From NCBI GenBank assembly GCA_009733575.1, contig ML769537.1, positions 101,893 to 165,892 on the forward strand: DNA of 64,000 nt. The letters are read 5' to 3'. Numbering within the stretch: the stretch's first letter is position 1; every line of letters starts with the position of its first letter. Position numbers and translations under genes: made by a program. The DNA comes from Gymnopus androsaceus JB14. Lineage: Eukaryota > Basidiomycota > Agaricomycetes > Agaricales > Omphalotaceae. Shown here one piece after another: positions 11,370-22,885 of the stretch. The notes under the pieces were generated by a model that ran no database searches, was not told the origin of the DNA, and worked only from the letters and a program-made list of their open reading frames with translations.

Positions 11370-11771
11370 TGTGCAAATGGTAATGAGGGAAGAATCGGAA
11401 GATGGTACAGTTGATATTCAGGACTCATCCAATTTATAGACTTCAGGTTAAAAAATACTTTCAATGGAATTCAGTCCTTCAACGTGTATTTACCCCAAAA
11501 CTTTGAGTATATTTGGACAAAAGACTCCAATCAGTGTATGAAACACATGATTGGAATGATTCAGTGACATTTCAAATGTATGAAGTACGAGTTGCTCTAT
11601 CATCCGGATTCTAATCATAATGGAGTTGAACAGATGACAGGGAGATCACAAAGCTCCACAGAATGGAGAGAAATTGGCCTTGCACAAAATCTACCAGTAA
11701 ATTTTACACATGGTTGAGATGCCATCTAAATTGAAAGTTCACACCTAGTTTCACAGCTGCAGCAAGTCGCC
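11370..11771. other. Upstream region of the 7TM gene, no supported gene
   Basis: AT-rich; no element ends or coding stretch recognised. Confidence 0.35.
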
Positions 11772-11905
11772 TATCAGCAAAACCTGTATTTTTGCTGGAT
11801 GTCTCCAGAGGTCTCCGGAGATCTCTAGAGCTCTGACAGCTATCAAACAAGCTGTCAAACATCTCCAGGATTTCTAGAGCATCAGCAAAACCTGGATAAT
11901 GGTCA

Positions 11906-11981
11906 TAGCAGACCATAGCAGGCCATAGCAGCCATAGTTCTGTCAAGAACTATGGCTGCTATGGCCTGCTATGGCCTGCTA
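11906..11981. repeat. Long hairpin, 36-bp arms, 4-base loop
   Basis: Arms 11906-11941 and 11946-11981 pair with a single mismatch around the loop GTCA. The arms are built from repeated CATAGCAG/CTGCTATG units. Confidence 0.9.
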
Positions 11982-12074
11982 AGAGGTTCTGTGGGATCAC
12001 TGACTTGTATCGCCGTTTGACAGCCATCTGACAGCCATCTGACAGCTGCTCGACACTTGTCATTCTCTCCCGCC

Positions 12075-12180
12075 AACAGTATATAAGAAATGCGGAACCA
12101 TCTGCGTTGGAACTTCAACTTCGTCTCAATCCTCAGTCACCTAAGCTCATTGGATAGTATTCACAGTACGTCTCATTAAA
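12075..12180 (+). promoter_or_regulatory. Promoter-like segment inside the nested element
   Basis: A TATA box (AGTATATAAG, about 12078-12087) is followed 50-90 bases later by a pyrimidine-rich stretch (CTTCGTCTCAATCCTCAG) typical of fungal start regions and 5' leaders. No start codon with an open frame follows. It could be a host promoter captured by the element or part of an untranslated RNA gene. Confidence 0.35.
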
Positions 12181-12664
12181 TTCTTCAGTTTCGAAGTCTT
12201 TATTTACTGTGTGCACAGAAGGGTTATCACTTACAGAGTAGTATGGTCTCGTTATATGACTTATAAGTTATAGCTACGTAGTTTTAATACATTATCATTG
12301 TCCTAGTACTACTATGAACATGAAGACATACAGTAAATGATTTTATTTCGGCATCGTTCGATTTTATGATTCTCCAAACAATTCAAACAATTAATATATT
12401 TAGTATTGAATGGAATGACAACTGACATCAAGTCTCGACATTCCGGTGAATCCATAGCAATCCATAGCAATCCATAGCTCTGGATAGATGGGGACCTTGC
12501 TATGGGTGCTATGGGTGCTATGGGTGCTGGACAGCGCTGTCCAGCACTGTCCAGTACACCCAGGTTTTGCTGATGAGGCCTCTAGAATGGGTACCCTTTC
12601 TCCACAGAGGCTCCAATTATATTTATATTGGTTTCCTCCAGTGAAAACACAGGTTTTGCTGATG

Positions 12665-14965
12665 AGAATTCAGGGATTTGATATCTGGTTGTCGGTCAGT
12701 GTACTCATAGTTCCATGTGCTACTCGAGTCACTCAAGTCCCTTCACAATCCAAACTCAATCCCTTTTCAGATTCCTTGATGGCACATCATAAAAAGCGCC
12801 ATAATGATTGACCAGCTTGACCAAGTTGCCAAGTTGCCCACAAGTATGTACTATATAAAGTGCATGATATATATGTTCTGATATAGATAATCTCCATGCT
12901 GAGCTGCGAAGCAATGTGAATTAGCTTGTCGATTGAGTGGCGGCGGCTTGAGATTGTCGAGCTGAAGCCTGAATTGACCTGCTTGTTTGGGCTGAACAAG
13001 CCGACAAGCTGGTCAATCACCACAGCCTTTTTTTTACAATGCAATGTTTGTTGTACCACTAATCTAAAAAGGATGTTCGAGCGATGTTTGAGCGCTGTGG
13101 ATATTGATAGTGGCAGGCATTGGTGGTGCATGGAAATCACACTACATATAGTGACAAGAGACGAAATCAATGTCTTGAAACAAGGTAATAACACTTTGAA
13201 CAAGATGAATCAGATCTTCCCATATCTTGAAACCATTGTACATAACCATTATATGCAAACATCAACTTCATTAATCCTGGGTCCAGATTCCAAATTCCAA
13301 ATTGTATAAGTTGCATCAAAGCTGAATGGATGGATGCGATTTAATCATTAAAGATAGAGTTGATTGAATGCACGCTCCAAAAAATTAAATAAAAAAATTA
13401 AATTAAATTAAATTAAAAAAAGAGCTATGGAATCAAAATCGCGGTTTCCAAAAGCAAAGGTGATAATGTTGGATCAAGTTTGAGATTCAACCTGTATATT
13501 GAATGGCCCTTCCCACTGTCTCTTCAGATTCTAAGTAGATTTTTTCTATGTATATGGCACATCAAAAAGACATTGGTCTGAACAGTCTGGGGATCATATG
13601 GTAGCCAGAGTTAGAGGAGATAGCATTGGTATTGAATGAAGGCCCAAAACTGTGATGTACCATACCCAATGCTTCCCGAACCACCGGAAGGGGAGGAAGT
13701 TGCACATCAGAATGGCCAACTAGTAAGACATGATGTGACCATTGCCAAGGACTCAGTGCTAGGGTTTCTGATCAAAACATGTGGTATTGAATGTGATAGA
13801 CGCAGCAAAAGAATTGCAAAAATAGAGTACAAAGTCTCTAACTGAAAGTGCTTTTGTCCAAGACCCTGTAGACTGTGATTAGATTGAGGAATTAACCCAA
13901 GAATGAAATTTAACATACCTCTCTTCTTCTCCTACATACTATCTTTCTCTCCTTCAGCCTATTTTTAACATCTTAGCTCTACAGAATGGCTATCGTGGTG
14001 AGACGAACAGCAGAAGGACAACGGAAAGAGGAAGGAAGATCAATGAGCAGAGTGATCGGGAAGGACCCAGCAACAATGTTGCATCACTATCACTTTCGAT
14101 CCCAGCTGAGGCTTCCAATGTTTCCATTCCTTCAAGTTGAAGGAATGGATGAGGTTCAAGAGATCATTGAATGATTACACAAGGATACGGATGCACCAAA
14201 TGTTGAAAGGATCTGACGCTTACAATAGTGACATCATTGATTGACTCAACATGAGTCTTTCGTCCCATTAAATACTCCTTGAAACACCTTTATATCTGTG
14301 CTACATAAGGCAACAGCACTGTCTTTGTATTTGCTCAATAAGCATACTAGATGCTGTAATTATGCCATTCACTAATTCTATAAATATGATACATACGCTT
14401 ATGAAGCATATGAACTGTTCAATACAATAGTAGTCGAACATAGTCGTAATTACTTGATCTTACACCATACTTACATGCTGTTGAACCATTATGATCATAC
14501 CCTATGCCCTAAGCCACCTTACTATGATACTGTATAGTTGTAGTTGTACTTAGTATAAATACTGTAGGTACTTACCGTATTCCTTAGCACACTCAGTTGT
14601 ACTACTACTTGTCTATACAAGAACTCTTCGCTCTCCAACTAGTCCTCCAGACCAGTCTACTAGCTACATATCCAGGTGAGTATTGCATCTCACCATTTGT
14701 TGATCACATGTCTGCTTCAACACCAAATATATCAACAGGTCATCCAGACCTTAATCCCAGGAGTCCCATTGGCATATTACACAAGCACCAAAGATTCCAC
14801 TTCTCGGAGAAGAACGAATGCAGCGAAAATGCCTAGAGTATAGCTGTAATCGTTCTAGCGGCGGCATAGGCTGTAGGATCGCGAGTCGGAGTCGGAGTCT
14901 AGGAGGGGATAATGCGAACCGGGCTTCTGGATAGCGAAGCCGTAAGAACCCGCGCGAGGTAGTTA
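12665..14965. other. AT-rich, transposon-derived region without a supported gene
   Basis: Contains a short palindromic repeat (TTGACCTGCTT..AAGCTGGTCAA, 12976-13016), a run of AAATT repeats at 13386-13420, and an LTR-like stretch near 14.48-14.66 kb (TGTTGAACC.., TATA-like AGTATAAATA at about 14552). No second LTR or polyprotein is adjacent. ORFs at 12787-13309, 13636-13845 and 13986-14174 are not recognised. Confidence 0.35.
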
Positions 14966-15250
14966 CTAGATACGAGTAAAACGGAAACCTTTTGAGGCCA
15001 CATACTCACGAATCCAATGAATTGTGTTCGACAAACCGTAGAGCACTACCCCAAAGACAGCAGCAAAGAAACGAGCTACCGACGGCCCCAGTAAGGATTT
15101 GAAAGTACAGGCTAATATTTTCGACATACATCGGGCGTTGGTTGATCCCGAATAATCCATCAATCACTGTTAGTTATTGAGATGGACAGAAACGACATCC
15201 TTGAAAGCAGCAGCGAGGGTAAGGCTATAATAAATGAACTGTAAAATGTA
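14966..15250 (-). pseudogene. RTA1-like fragment (exons 1-3)
   Basis: On the minus strand YSLTLAAAFKDVVS (about 15230-15190) resembles RTA1 exon 1 of the 33.8-45 kb copies (YGLTLAAAS..DV). VFGVVLYGLSNTIHWI (about 15060-15012) matches their exon 3 (IIGIVLYGLSGAIHWI), followed by the same GTGAGT donor. The rest of the gene is missing. It is a fourth, degraded copy. Confidence 0.75.
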
Positions 15251-16229
15251 ATTGCATGTTCAGAAAAAGTAACGAGGGGTTCTTGAAAGCAGCGAGGAAG
15301 TATTGTAATACATAGTACCGGCAGACGCGGTCTTAGTGAGAATCAACGCCTTGCTTGTTCTAACCCAAGCACATGCTTACAAAGTACAGTGTGCAGCAAA
15401 GCACAACTGTAGGTAAGTTTTTAATATTCTCCCATCGCTGCGTCGTGGCGGGAAAGAGCACTGAGCGCGAGCGCTGGCTGAGCAGCCAGGGGTGAAATAT
15501 TGAAAAATCGGACTTGTTTCTGTCTGAATCCGGTAATGAGCAAATGGAGGTCATTCATTGCATTTTACTCTATTGATCAACATGTGTCGCAAGAAACGCT
15601 TGGAAGCTAGAAACGGAGGTACATAAGCTGGCGTCGCCGAGGATTTCAGTGATCAACGATAAGCTTGAGCACATAGAAGGGTCTATCATCAAGAAATCGC
15701 ATGCGGAGCCGGTGCTATGATAACGCTGCTTCCTTTCCACTGGTGAAAAACAGCGACTTCGATTCCAGTCTCGGCTGATATGAGGGAACCAGCGAGATAC
15801 ATACTTGAGCCATGGAGCCCAACATCATGAAAAAGCAGACCATCAACCGGGACAGCCATTGGACGTTTGGCGTAAATGAGGTTGAACGACGAGACTATAG
15901 AGCACGAAACCAGCCTGTTAGATAGCCTGGTAGATGTAAAACGGTAGCTGCACCAATGAGACTGAGAGGCACGGTTCTCAAAGGGAGACGTTGTCGAATC
16001 GGCATAAGAAGGAAGAAGCCAGACCAGTTGGGGAGTAGGAGTTGGTGCTGGATGGCCTCGTAAGGGAGGAGGGTACGGGGAAGCGATGGAGATGGAGATG
16101 GGGTAAGGGGATGGGTATTGAGGAGAGGATTTGAGGGATTTTGAGTTCGGAAACGCGGCTGATAGTAGACGACGACTGGATGATTCGTCGAGCCTCCGGA
16201 ACGTCTTCCCTTGTCCGTCGACAGACCCA
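15251..16229. other. Intergenic region, no supported gene
   Basis: A short stretch near 15260-15300 resembles the region upstream of the other RTA1 copies. ORFs are short and unrecognised. The 263-codon minus ORF reaching down to 15978 is a mixed-frame reading of the DUF6699 pseudogene and its flank. Confidence 0.4.
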
Positions 16230-16806
16230 TAACGTCGCTACGCCATCAAATCCACTGACGGAAGATATTGGGAGCCTTGTATCCCAACCTAGACACGGTG
16301 TATGTGTCTTTTTTCGATGAGAGTCGAAGGTGCGCTCACGGAGCCAGTGCGAGGGAGAAATCAGCGGTAAGTACAGATGTAGCATCATGGAACACCGACC
16401 ATATCCTGCCTGTGGCGTATAATACTGTGCCCAATTTCCTCCTGTTCCTGTGCCACACATCGTCGACATGAGTTTGACTTGGTCTTCGAGTCTAGGCGAT
16501 AGGGAGGCGGTTTGCGCGCGGGAGTATGGCGGGCTCGCCCTTTGCAGTGAGTGCGACGTCGTGGTAGCGTGCCTCGGAGTTGAAGCTGCCAGTTTCGACC
16601 AGTAGCTATGTTGAAAAGCAGATGAAAATCCCCGTGTGTCCCTGCGAGGATCGGGTTGGACTGGAATTCGGATTGGAGGAGGTAGAGGTCGATTTGCGAG
16701 AGAACTTGGGCCGTCTGTAACTATGAATGATAGCTTTAGCATAACCAATGTAGGATTAGAGGAACGCACAGTCAGACCCAGCAGCCTGTTTGTTAACTGA
16801 ATCCAT
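16230..16806 (-). pseudogene. DUF6699 pseudogene
   Basis: Starts with MDSVNK at 16806 and aligns with the intact gene at 1.8-2.6 kb, including 5' flank and intron 1. The centre of the domain (the SPWCTIV to AEHN part) is deleted; RLEDQVKLMSTM and GNWAQYYTPQ survive. The acceptor of the last intron is mutated (CTCGC instead of CTTAG), and the stop codon equivalent is changed to GTA GCG. Several indels shift the frame. Confidence 0.8.
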
Positions 16807-17116
16807 CGTTGCTTCGCTTTATGATTAGTTTAGTTTATGCGTCTTCTCCACATCGAATATCTCGGCCCAAATAAAACAAGACACAATACGCTTCAACGTC
16901 TGTCTGTCGCGCTGGCGAAGTATGGATGTTCAAAGATCTTTGAAACCATATTAGTAGGCTATAAAATCATAGCAAATAATATTTATCACGCCTCCGAAAG
17001 CAATATCTTGTGACGCTGCCTCAATGAAGTCGGAAGAGTTAAGTAAGTACATAACATGATGGCTGAAAGTGCCGGCCGAAAATCGGCATATTGCTTCTTC
17101 TCCTCGGACTACCAGT
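16807..17116. other. Region between DUF6699 pseudogene and regulator gene
   Basis: Divergent spacing; no gene supported. Presumably holds the promoter of the Zn2Cys6 gene. Confidence 0.35.
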
Positions 17117-20100
17117 ATGGACAATAAGAAACGGCGTTCAGCCAATTCTTGCGACCTTTGCAGGTGCGTTTCCTGTAAGTAGGGCTATTTAATCCTTCCG
17201 TGTCTCACGACTACTATTTTTGTAGGAAGAGGAAAGGTAAATCTTTCCGAAGCTCGCCCAAACCAGAACTAACTGACTGATGGCTCTAATGATCGCAAGT
17301 GCGCTGTGAGTCTGTCGAATCCTCTCTTACAAGCCCTGCTTATAAGACCAGGCGATAGCGCGACAAGACCTGGAAACACGTGTTACAATTGTTTAAAGGC
17401 ATGTTATCTGGCAATCCAAGTAATCACTAACATCCGTATGCAGGAATCTATCGAATGTACTCATACCGCCCAGAAAAAGGTCTGAATATACAGTCCACTC
17501 CAGCTCTTAGTTGACTTTTTCGATTTTCCAGAAACGTGGACCTAAACCATACAGGACAACATCAGGAATGGGCTCCTCTTCCATTAGATCCATTATCAAC
17601 GATGTTATAGCGGAACCAGAGACATACGCAGTGCCCGAAGATCCAAAGGCTGTTCGCAAAATTCTTCTTGATTTAGCACATTACATCCGCTCTCTGGAGA
17701 GGCAAGTGTCCGGGTGGCGGCAAGTTGCTACGCAGCTTGAGTTATCCACAATCAACTTTGAAAGTGACGCTTCTTCCGATGGGGCAGATTCAGACTCTGA
17801 TTCGTCCAGACCTGATACCGTAGAAATGGACCTTACTGGTACCTTCACGGACCTCACGCTCAGTAACGATGGTCCAGACAACATGTATCATCAGAGACAT
17901 TTTGGCAAATCCAGCAACATGATGCTCATGAAGACAGCAGTACTGATCAAGGAAGAGATTCTGGGTGAACGACTCCATATCCATTCTGGTAATGCGACTC
18001 GTAGGATGGAGTTCTGGACTTTACATCCTGTCAGTTTCTATAACTTCTCTATTCCAGTGTTTCTCAATGTCTGCATGTGATAGTGGCAACGTGAGCCGAC
18101 GCATCTGCAAAGACCTCTAACCTTTCCCGAGGATGATCTGCTCCAAAGGTCTGTATCAGTAAATGTCAATGCAAGAGAAATTTACATGGAATTGCATAGC
18201 CTCTGTACTCTCTATTTTATTCATGTCCACCCTTACATCCCGCTAATTCATCAAGTTCAATTTGAGAGGGCAATGTCCGAAGGCTTGCATCTCCAGGACC
18301 GCAGGTTTGGACTAGTTGCCCTGGGTGTATGTGCTGTTGGGTCTAGATTCTCCAACGATCCCCGTAACCTTGTCGATGGCACAAGCAACGAACATTCATT
18401 GGGATGGCGATGGTACGAGCAAACGTCGTTCCTGCGAGGCTCTTTCCTAGAGCCCCCCTCTTTGTATGACTTGCAGTCGTGCTGTGTAGGTTCCAACTCG
18501 CTTTATCCAGGTACCATGGCTGATCTTTGTGTCTAGCTCTCAGCACTGTATCTCATGGGAGCATGCATTTCAGATTCATCAATGTGGGCAATTGTGGGGC
18601 TTGGAATACGCCTTGCACAAGACATGGGATTGCATAGGAAGAAACAACGAAGGCCTGGTCCGGAGTGCCCGGCCGCTCAAAGAACGGTGCAAAGTGAACT
18701 CTGCACACGCGCGTTTTGGGTACTTTTGAACTTCGGTGAGCTTTCTTCCGGGTTCATTTCAACCTTCCAACCTCTATTCCTCCACTTAGATATAGTTCTA
18801 AGTGTTGCTTTCGGTCGTCCCAGAGCTACCACGAGTGATGAGTAAGCCAAGGTTTCTGAACACCTCCTGATAAATTGCTTATTCTTTCCTGCTTCGTTGA
18901 CATTGCAGCTTCGACCTAGAAGTTACCCATCGAGTGCGACGAAATTTACTGGGAGACCGAGGATCCAGAGAAGGCTTTTGTACAGCCTCCTGGTGTCCCT
19001 TCTAGACTATCCTTTTTCATATTTTATTGCAAGCTTTTAGAGATTGCTGGGTATGCACAACGTGCACTTGTGAGTTCTTCCAAACTGGCGGCTGCACTAT
19101 CTTCACGGGAATTAACTGCGTGGTTCAAAACTAGTTTTCCGTCAACAGATCCAAGTTTTGGAAGAAGATAGACAATATACCTGCAGATTGGGAACAGAAA
19201 GCAGTGATAGAGCTCGATTCTGCTCTTAATGAGTGGTTTTCATCTGTCCCTGAGCATTGTGAGTATACTTAGCTTTCATATCCGCCTTTGTAACTAGCGA
19301 GTACATCAGTGAAATGGGACCCGAACAAGGAAAACAACCTTTTCTTCCACCAATCTTCAATCTTGCACACTGCCTTCTACTGGGCACAGCTGCAGGTGCA
19401 TCGTCTGTTCGTCCATGCACGACCAGGCCAAAGCAACTGCTATACCTCTACATCCTAGCACCTCTCCCTCTCTTGCGATTTGTTGCAATGCTGCCAGGTG
19501 CATCACCAGAATTATCGACATTCAGCACCGCCTTCATATGCAGCATCCCATCCTTTTCTTAGTGAGTTTGTTCTGCGCAGCACAAGCTTCTCATTAATCT
19601 TCTGAATCATTTATGCTTAGACTCCGGCGTTCTCCAGCACAATTACCCTCTACATACAGGCTGCACGACAAAAGCAATCCACAGACTGTGAACAAGGACC
19701 TGCAAGATGTATACCGTTGCCTGGAGATTATCTCATCTTATGGTAAAAGGTGTGCCCATTCAATAAGCATTTTTTTGAGCTCTGGATCTGAACTCTTATA
19801 TAGATATCAAGCTGCAGGTCGACTATAGTAAGTCACCAGTCTACGCTTCTTTTATGGTGGTTGTCAGTGTTCTAAATACGTGTTCCATTTCCAGCGACAT
19901 CCTCAGTTCAATCATCTCTTTAGGCGATCAACATTTTCAACCCAACAAAAATGGCCAGGGCCTGTTCAATTCGACACCCGAATCACGACAACGTGAACAT
20001 TCCAGATCAGGTGAAACTCCAACAATACACGCGGACGGGGTTGATTACAGTTTAATGACTGCTGGTTTCGACCCCAGTGTTAGCTATTCAGATAGTAGCG

Positions 20101-20456
20101 GTAATACACCGTTCTCGTTTGATTCAACTTCGTTCTACGGTCCGGCTGACATGGGCTCCAATGGCACTACCTTCGCAGAGGGTTCCGACGAGCCTACACC
20201 ATCCAATGTCGGTTCGAGTAGTAATCTTCACTCGGACTTGGAGTTATTCAACTTGGCGAACTTGACTGGTGAATGCTGGCGCATTCGGTTTTTTGATGTT
20301 TGATTGATTGAAATGATTTTTTGCATAGATCCTCAGTACTGGCCAATGGATTCAGCGCCCTCTGGTTTGGCATCAGAGTCAGGAGACGATTGGACGTCTT
20401 TCATGGCGCATGTAGACGAGATGCTGCATTCTGTGGGGAACGATATAGAGATGTAA
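17117..20456 (+). pseudogene. Zn2Cys6 transcription factor with fungal-specific TF domain; frame broken in three places
   Basis: Starts MDNKKRRSANSCDLC at 17117. Six short exons, one of only six bases (TGCGCT near 17299), build the binuclear cluster CDLCRKRKVRC..CYNCLKESIEC (C-x2-C-x6-C-x9-C-x2-C-x6-C), followed by KKKRGPKPY and a linker. The fungal TF (Zn2Cys6 middle homology) domain follows: YFIHVHPYIPLIHQVQFE, LVALGVCAVGSRFSND, LYDLQSCC|LSALYLMGAC, GLGIRLAQDMGLHRKK, FGRPRATTSD. An acidic/Ser-rich tail ends ..EMLHSVGNDIEM at 20456. The frame is broken by apparent one-base changes near 18928 (extra A before PIECDEIYWE), 19430 (extra A in CCAAAGC) and 19670-19680. Such proteins are nuclear regulators; no metabolic cluster around it hints at a target. 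It is a pseudogene or a gene with sequence errors. Confidence 0.8.
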
Positions 20457-20939
20457 TGAGCCGATGCTGTAGACTGCTAAATCACCATAATCACACTAAG
20501 AGGTTATCTCGCTGAAGCGGTTTTGGTAAGAAAAGGCAGAGAGTGAGAGCCTGAGAATTTCGGCTTAGGAGATGGCTCGACTAGTCCTATCAAGGACCAA
20601 GGCATGCATCTTTGTCTTCTGCGACTTACGAGCGTGTCGAACTAAATCTGTGAAGGTGAAAGTGCGGAAGCTGCGTCCACTCACTCAAAGCTGATGGAGT
20701 CAACTTCATTCATACTACTTAAACCGGCGACATACATACCTCGGGCTTGGTCACCGACTCGCCATAAAGACTCCTACTACTTGGCTGTACTCTTAGCACC
20801 AATCTCCGAATCCGTGACGCGTCCTCTGCGTCCGAGTCTGTATAACGCAGGCCACCCTCGAGCCGACTCTCTCGCTCTTCCTCCCCTCCCCGCATCTGGT
20901 ATTCGCATAGCGCTGCCCATCCAAATCTGAATCTCGAGG
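20457..20939. other. Intergenic region, nothing recognised
   Basis: No supported gene; lies between the regulator gene and the CCDC124 relic. Confidence 0.35.
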
Positions 20940-21060
20940 CCAGTAAATATATAGATAGAGCCTGAACGTCTGAACGTTGAAAACGGAGCCCCTCAGCCTC
21001 AATACTCCCTAGGCCTCTCTCCTCAACATGTGTCTTCTTGGCATTCAGCGCCTGGATCGT
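20940..21060 (-). pseudogene. CCDC124/Lso2 last-exon fragment
   Basis: On the minus strand IQALNAKKTHVEER followed by GAGGCCTAGGGAGTATTGAG matches the end of the CCDC124 gene at 36.8 kb (IQALNAKKAQVEER..REY stop) and some 60-90 bases of its 3' flank (CTATCTATATATTTAC). One glutamate/arginine block is deleted. The surrounding 175-codon ORF (20719-21246) is therefore not a gene. Confidence 0.75.
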
Positions 21061-21669
21061 TTGGGCTCCGTGCCTGGTGTTCCGTCGAATGGAAGTGACA
21101 GCATATGCCTTGGCAGCGCGCAGACGGTGAAGCTGGTTCCGTATGGTGGTATAAAGACACGAATCGGAGATATACCGACCATTATGATCTAGCGGATTGT
21201 TCAGTTTTCCTATTGCAAATGAGACCAACGAATCGAAGAATTTCAAGTATTTATGATGTACACCTGTAACCGTTTATGAAGATGATGTTGATTAGTTTGT
21301 GCTAAAAAGGACTGAAGAATCGGGCGGATCGTGAACACGACTCTGTACTAAAGGGCTCCGACAATGATACCAAATGATACATCGGCTTAGTACACTGAGG
21401 GTACATGGTATTCGAGATCAACTGGAATTTTGAGGTTGAATGATTAGCACTGAGTGGCTAAATCGATAGACCAGCGTATTGTACTGAACATAGTAGCTTC
21501 GGAACGAGCCCCTGCGCCTGTTTCTGCCAAGCCTGATCCACAGGATCGAATCATCGCTGCTTGAATCTCCTCTTTCTTTCTTTTTTGGGATCTGGGGTGT
21601 AGCAAACTTGAAGGGTTGGAGAGAGGGCAAGGAGGCCAAGCACTACCATATGCAAATCATTTCAAACAT
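21061..21669. other. Intergenic region, nothing recognised
   Basis: Short ORFs only. Confidence 0.35.
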
Positions 21670-21754
21670 GGTTCAATGGCGGAACTGGTTAGGACCTCCA
21701 ACTTCCAAGGAACAAGGGTTTAGAGAGCCCGCAGTTCAAGCCTGCGTCGAATCA
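21670..21754 (+). repeat. tRNA-like unit 1 (SINE-like head)
   Basis: An A box-like TGGCGGAACTGG and a perfect T-arm (CGCAG-TTCAAGC-CTGCG) lie between paired ends GGTTC../..GAATC. The anticodon arm does not fold clearly. A T-rich tail (TTTTTACTTTTTT) begins about 55 bases after it. A diverged second copy with the same downstream body follows 340 bp later, which argues for a tRNA-derived SINE rather than a functional tRNA. Confidence 0.5.
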
Positions 21755-22013
21755 CTACTGTCCCTGGAGAATTTTCACTGCTTGCATATGCGGTATTATG
21801 CGCATTTGTGTTTTTACTTTTTTGCGCACTTACTCTTACAGTTATACTACATAGAATCTCCAATATTATTCTTCTGTCACTTGCCTCCGCTTCTGCCAAG
21901 ACTGTTGGCATATATATCATTGTATCGATAGATGTCCGAGATGTACTACATACAAGTTCAATTACATGATAGCAGGTATGTCACTAGCCTAGGAACTACA
22001 TCCACAACACCAT

Positions 22014-22100
22014 GGTTCGATGGCGTAGCTGGTTAATGCATTCAAATAACAAATATGGAGTGTTTGCCGGAAGGGCGCAGCTCGAGTCTGCGCCGAATCA
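22014..22100 (+). repeat. tRNA-like unit 2 (SINE-like head)
   Basis: Same architecture as the unit at 21670: GGTTCGA at the 5' end, A box TGGCGTAGCTGG, T-arm CGCAG-CTCGAGT-CTGCG, and 3' CCGAATCA. Followed by a similar T-rich body (TATGTTTTTACTTTTTTTG) and ATATTCTTCTG. About 60-70% similar to unit 1 by eye. Confidence 0.5.
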
Positions 22101-22885
22101 TCATCATCTAGGTAGGAGCTTTATGTTTTTACTTTTTTTGTGTTCGTTTCTTTTTTGTTCTGCACTAATTACTTTATCACATATACTCACTAATACTAGT
22201 AATAACATATTCTTCTGCTTCCGTTTCTGCATAAGCATTGCGCTTAGTTGGAGATGGAATGTACGCATACATGCGTACAAGCATCGAACTGAGATGAGAT
22301 TATATTACTCCTCAGAGTCTGAACGGGATCCCTATGTGCCCTGCAGCCCAATACGGCATTACCTTGACCTGTAGAGCTAAATTTCGCTACCGAAAGTACA
22401 AGCCCATACTGAAGAGATGTATGGAGAAATTTTGATCAAATTGTTGCTTTATGGTATGGAAGGTATGGCGGCTATGCACTCATGCTCTCATAAATTTCCC
22501 AACTTGCTGATGTTGTAGCAGTATCTTGTAACCACAAGCTCACGATCAATTATCAATCATCATCGTAGACTACTCGAACACATGTCTCTAGTCCAAAGGT
22601 AACTTGTAGATAAAAGAATATAATCCAGGCGGATGACTTAACGAAGGTCAAAGCGGGAGATTTCGACACTGCAAACGCTGGTTCGGCGCTGGTCTCCATT
22701 TTGAGATATCTAAGTACAAACTCTCGAGTAGACGCTAATAACAAACTGTAAGCAACTAAAGTAACCAAACTGGTAATAAAAGTACCAGTAAGTCTATATA
22801 AATTGCCAATCAGTAAACAATTGACAAACGTGGAGGCGGGCAGTCCATCCGAGTCAAGTACACTAGAGAAACTACAGTCTACACA
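22101..22885. other. SINE-like body and intergenic sequence; no gene
   Basis: The first 200 bases resemble the stretch after unit 1. No coding region supported. Confidence 0.35.

Larger units (their letters stand above)
11880..12575. mobile_element. Inner element of the same family, nested
   Basis: Begins CATCAGCAAAACCTGG at 11880 and ends CCAGGTTTTGCTGATG at 12575. Both subterminal regions carry tandem CATAGCA or GCTATGG motifs. It contains a long hairpin at 11906-11981 and a promoter-like segment near 12.08 kb, but no ORF with similarity. Confidence 0.6.
11772..12664. mobile_element. Outer non-autonomous element (TATCAGCAAAACCTG ends)
   Basis: Left end TATCAGCAAAACCTGTATT at 11772 and right end ACAGGTTTTGCTGATG ending at 12664 are inverted copies. 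The left border is almost identical to that of the 8282 element for 26 bases. A second element of the same kind is nested inside. Confidence 0.6.

Noticed and set aside
14480..14690. Solo LTR of a copia element
   Set aside because: Starts TGTTGAACC and has a TATA-like box, but there is no primer-binding site, second LTR or target-site repeat; kept only as a remark.
15978..16769. 263-codon minus-strand ORF
   Set aside because: It is a mixed-frame reading through the DUF6699 pseudogene (including its introns) and the flank; the domain pieces are partly in other frames.
20719..21246. 175-codon minus-strand ORF
   Set aside because: Contains the decayed CCDC124 last exon and its 3' flank; not a gene of its own.
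22014..22100. Functional tRNA gene
   Set aside because: The A box and T-arm are good, but the anticodon stem-loop cannot be drawn without ad hoc introns and a related copy with the same body lies 340 bp away; a SINE-like repeat fits better.
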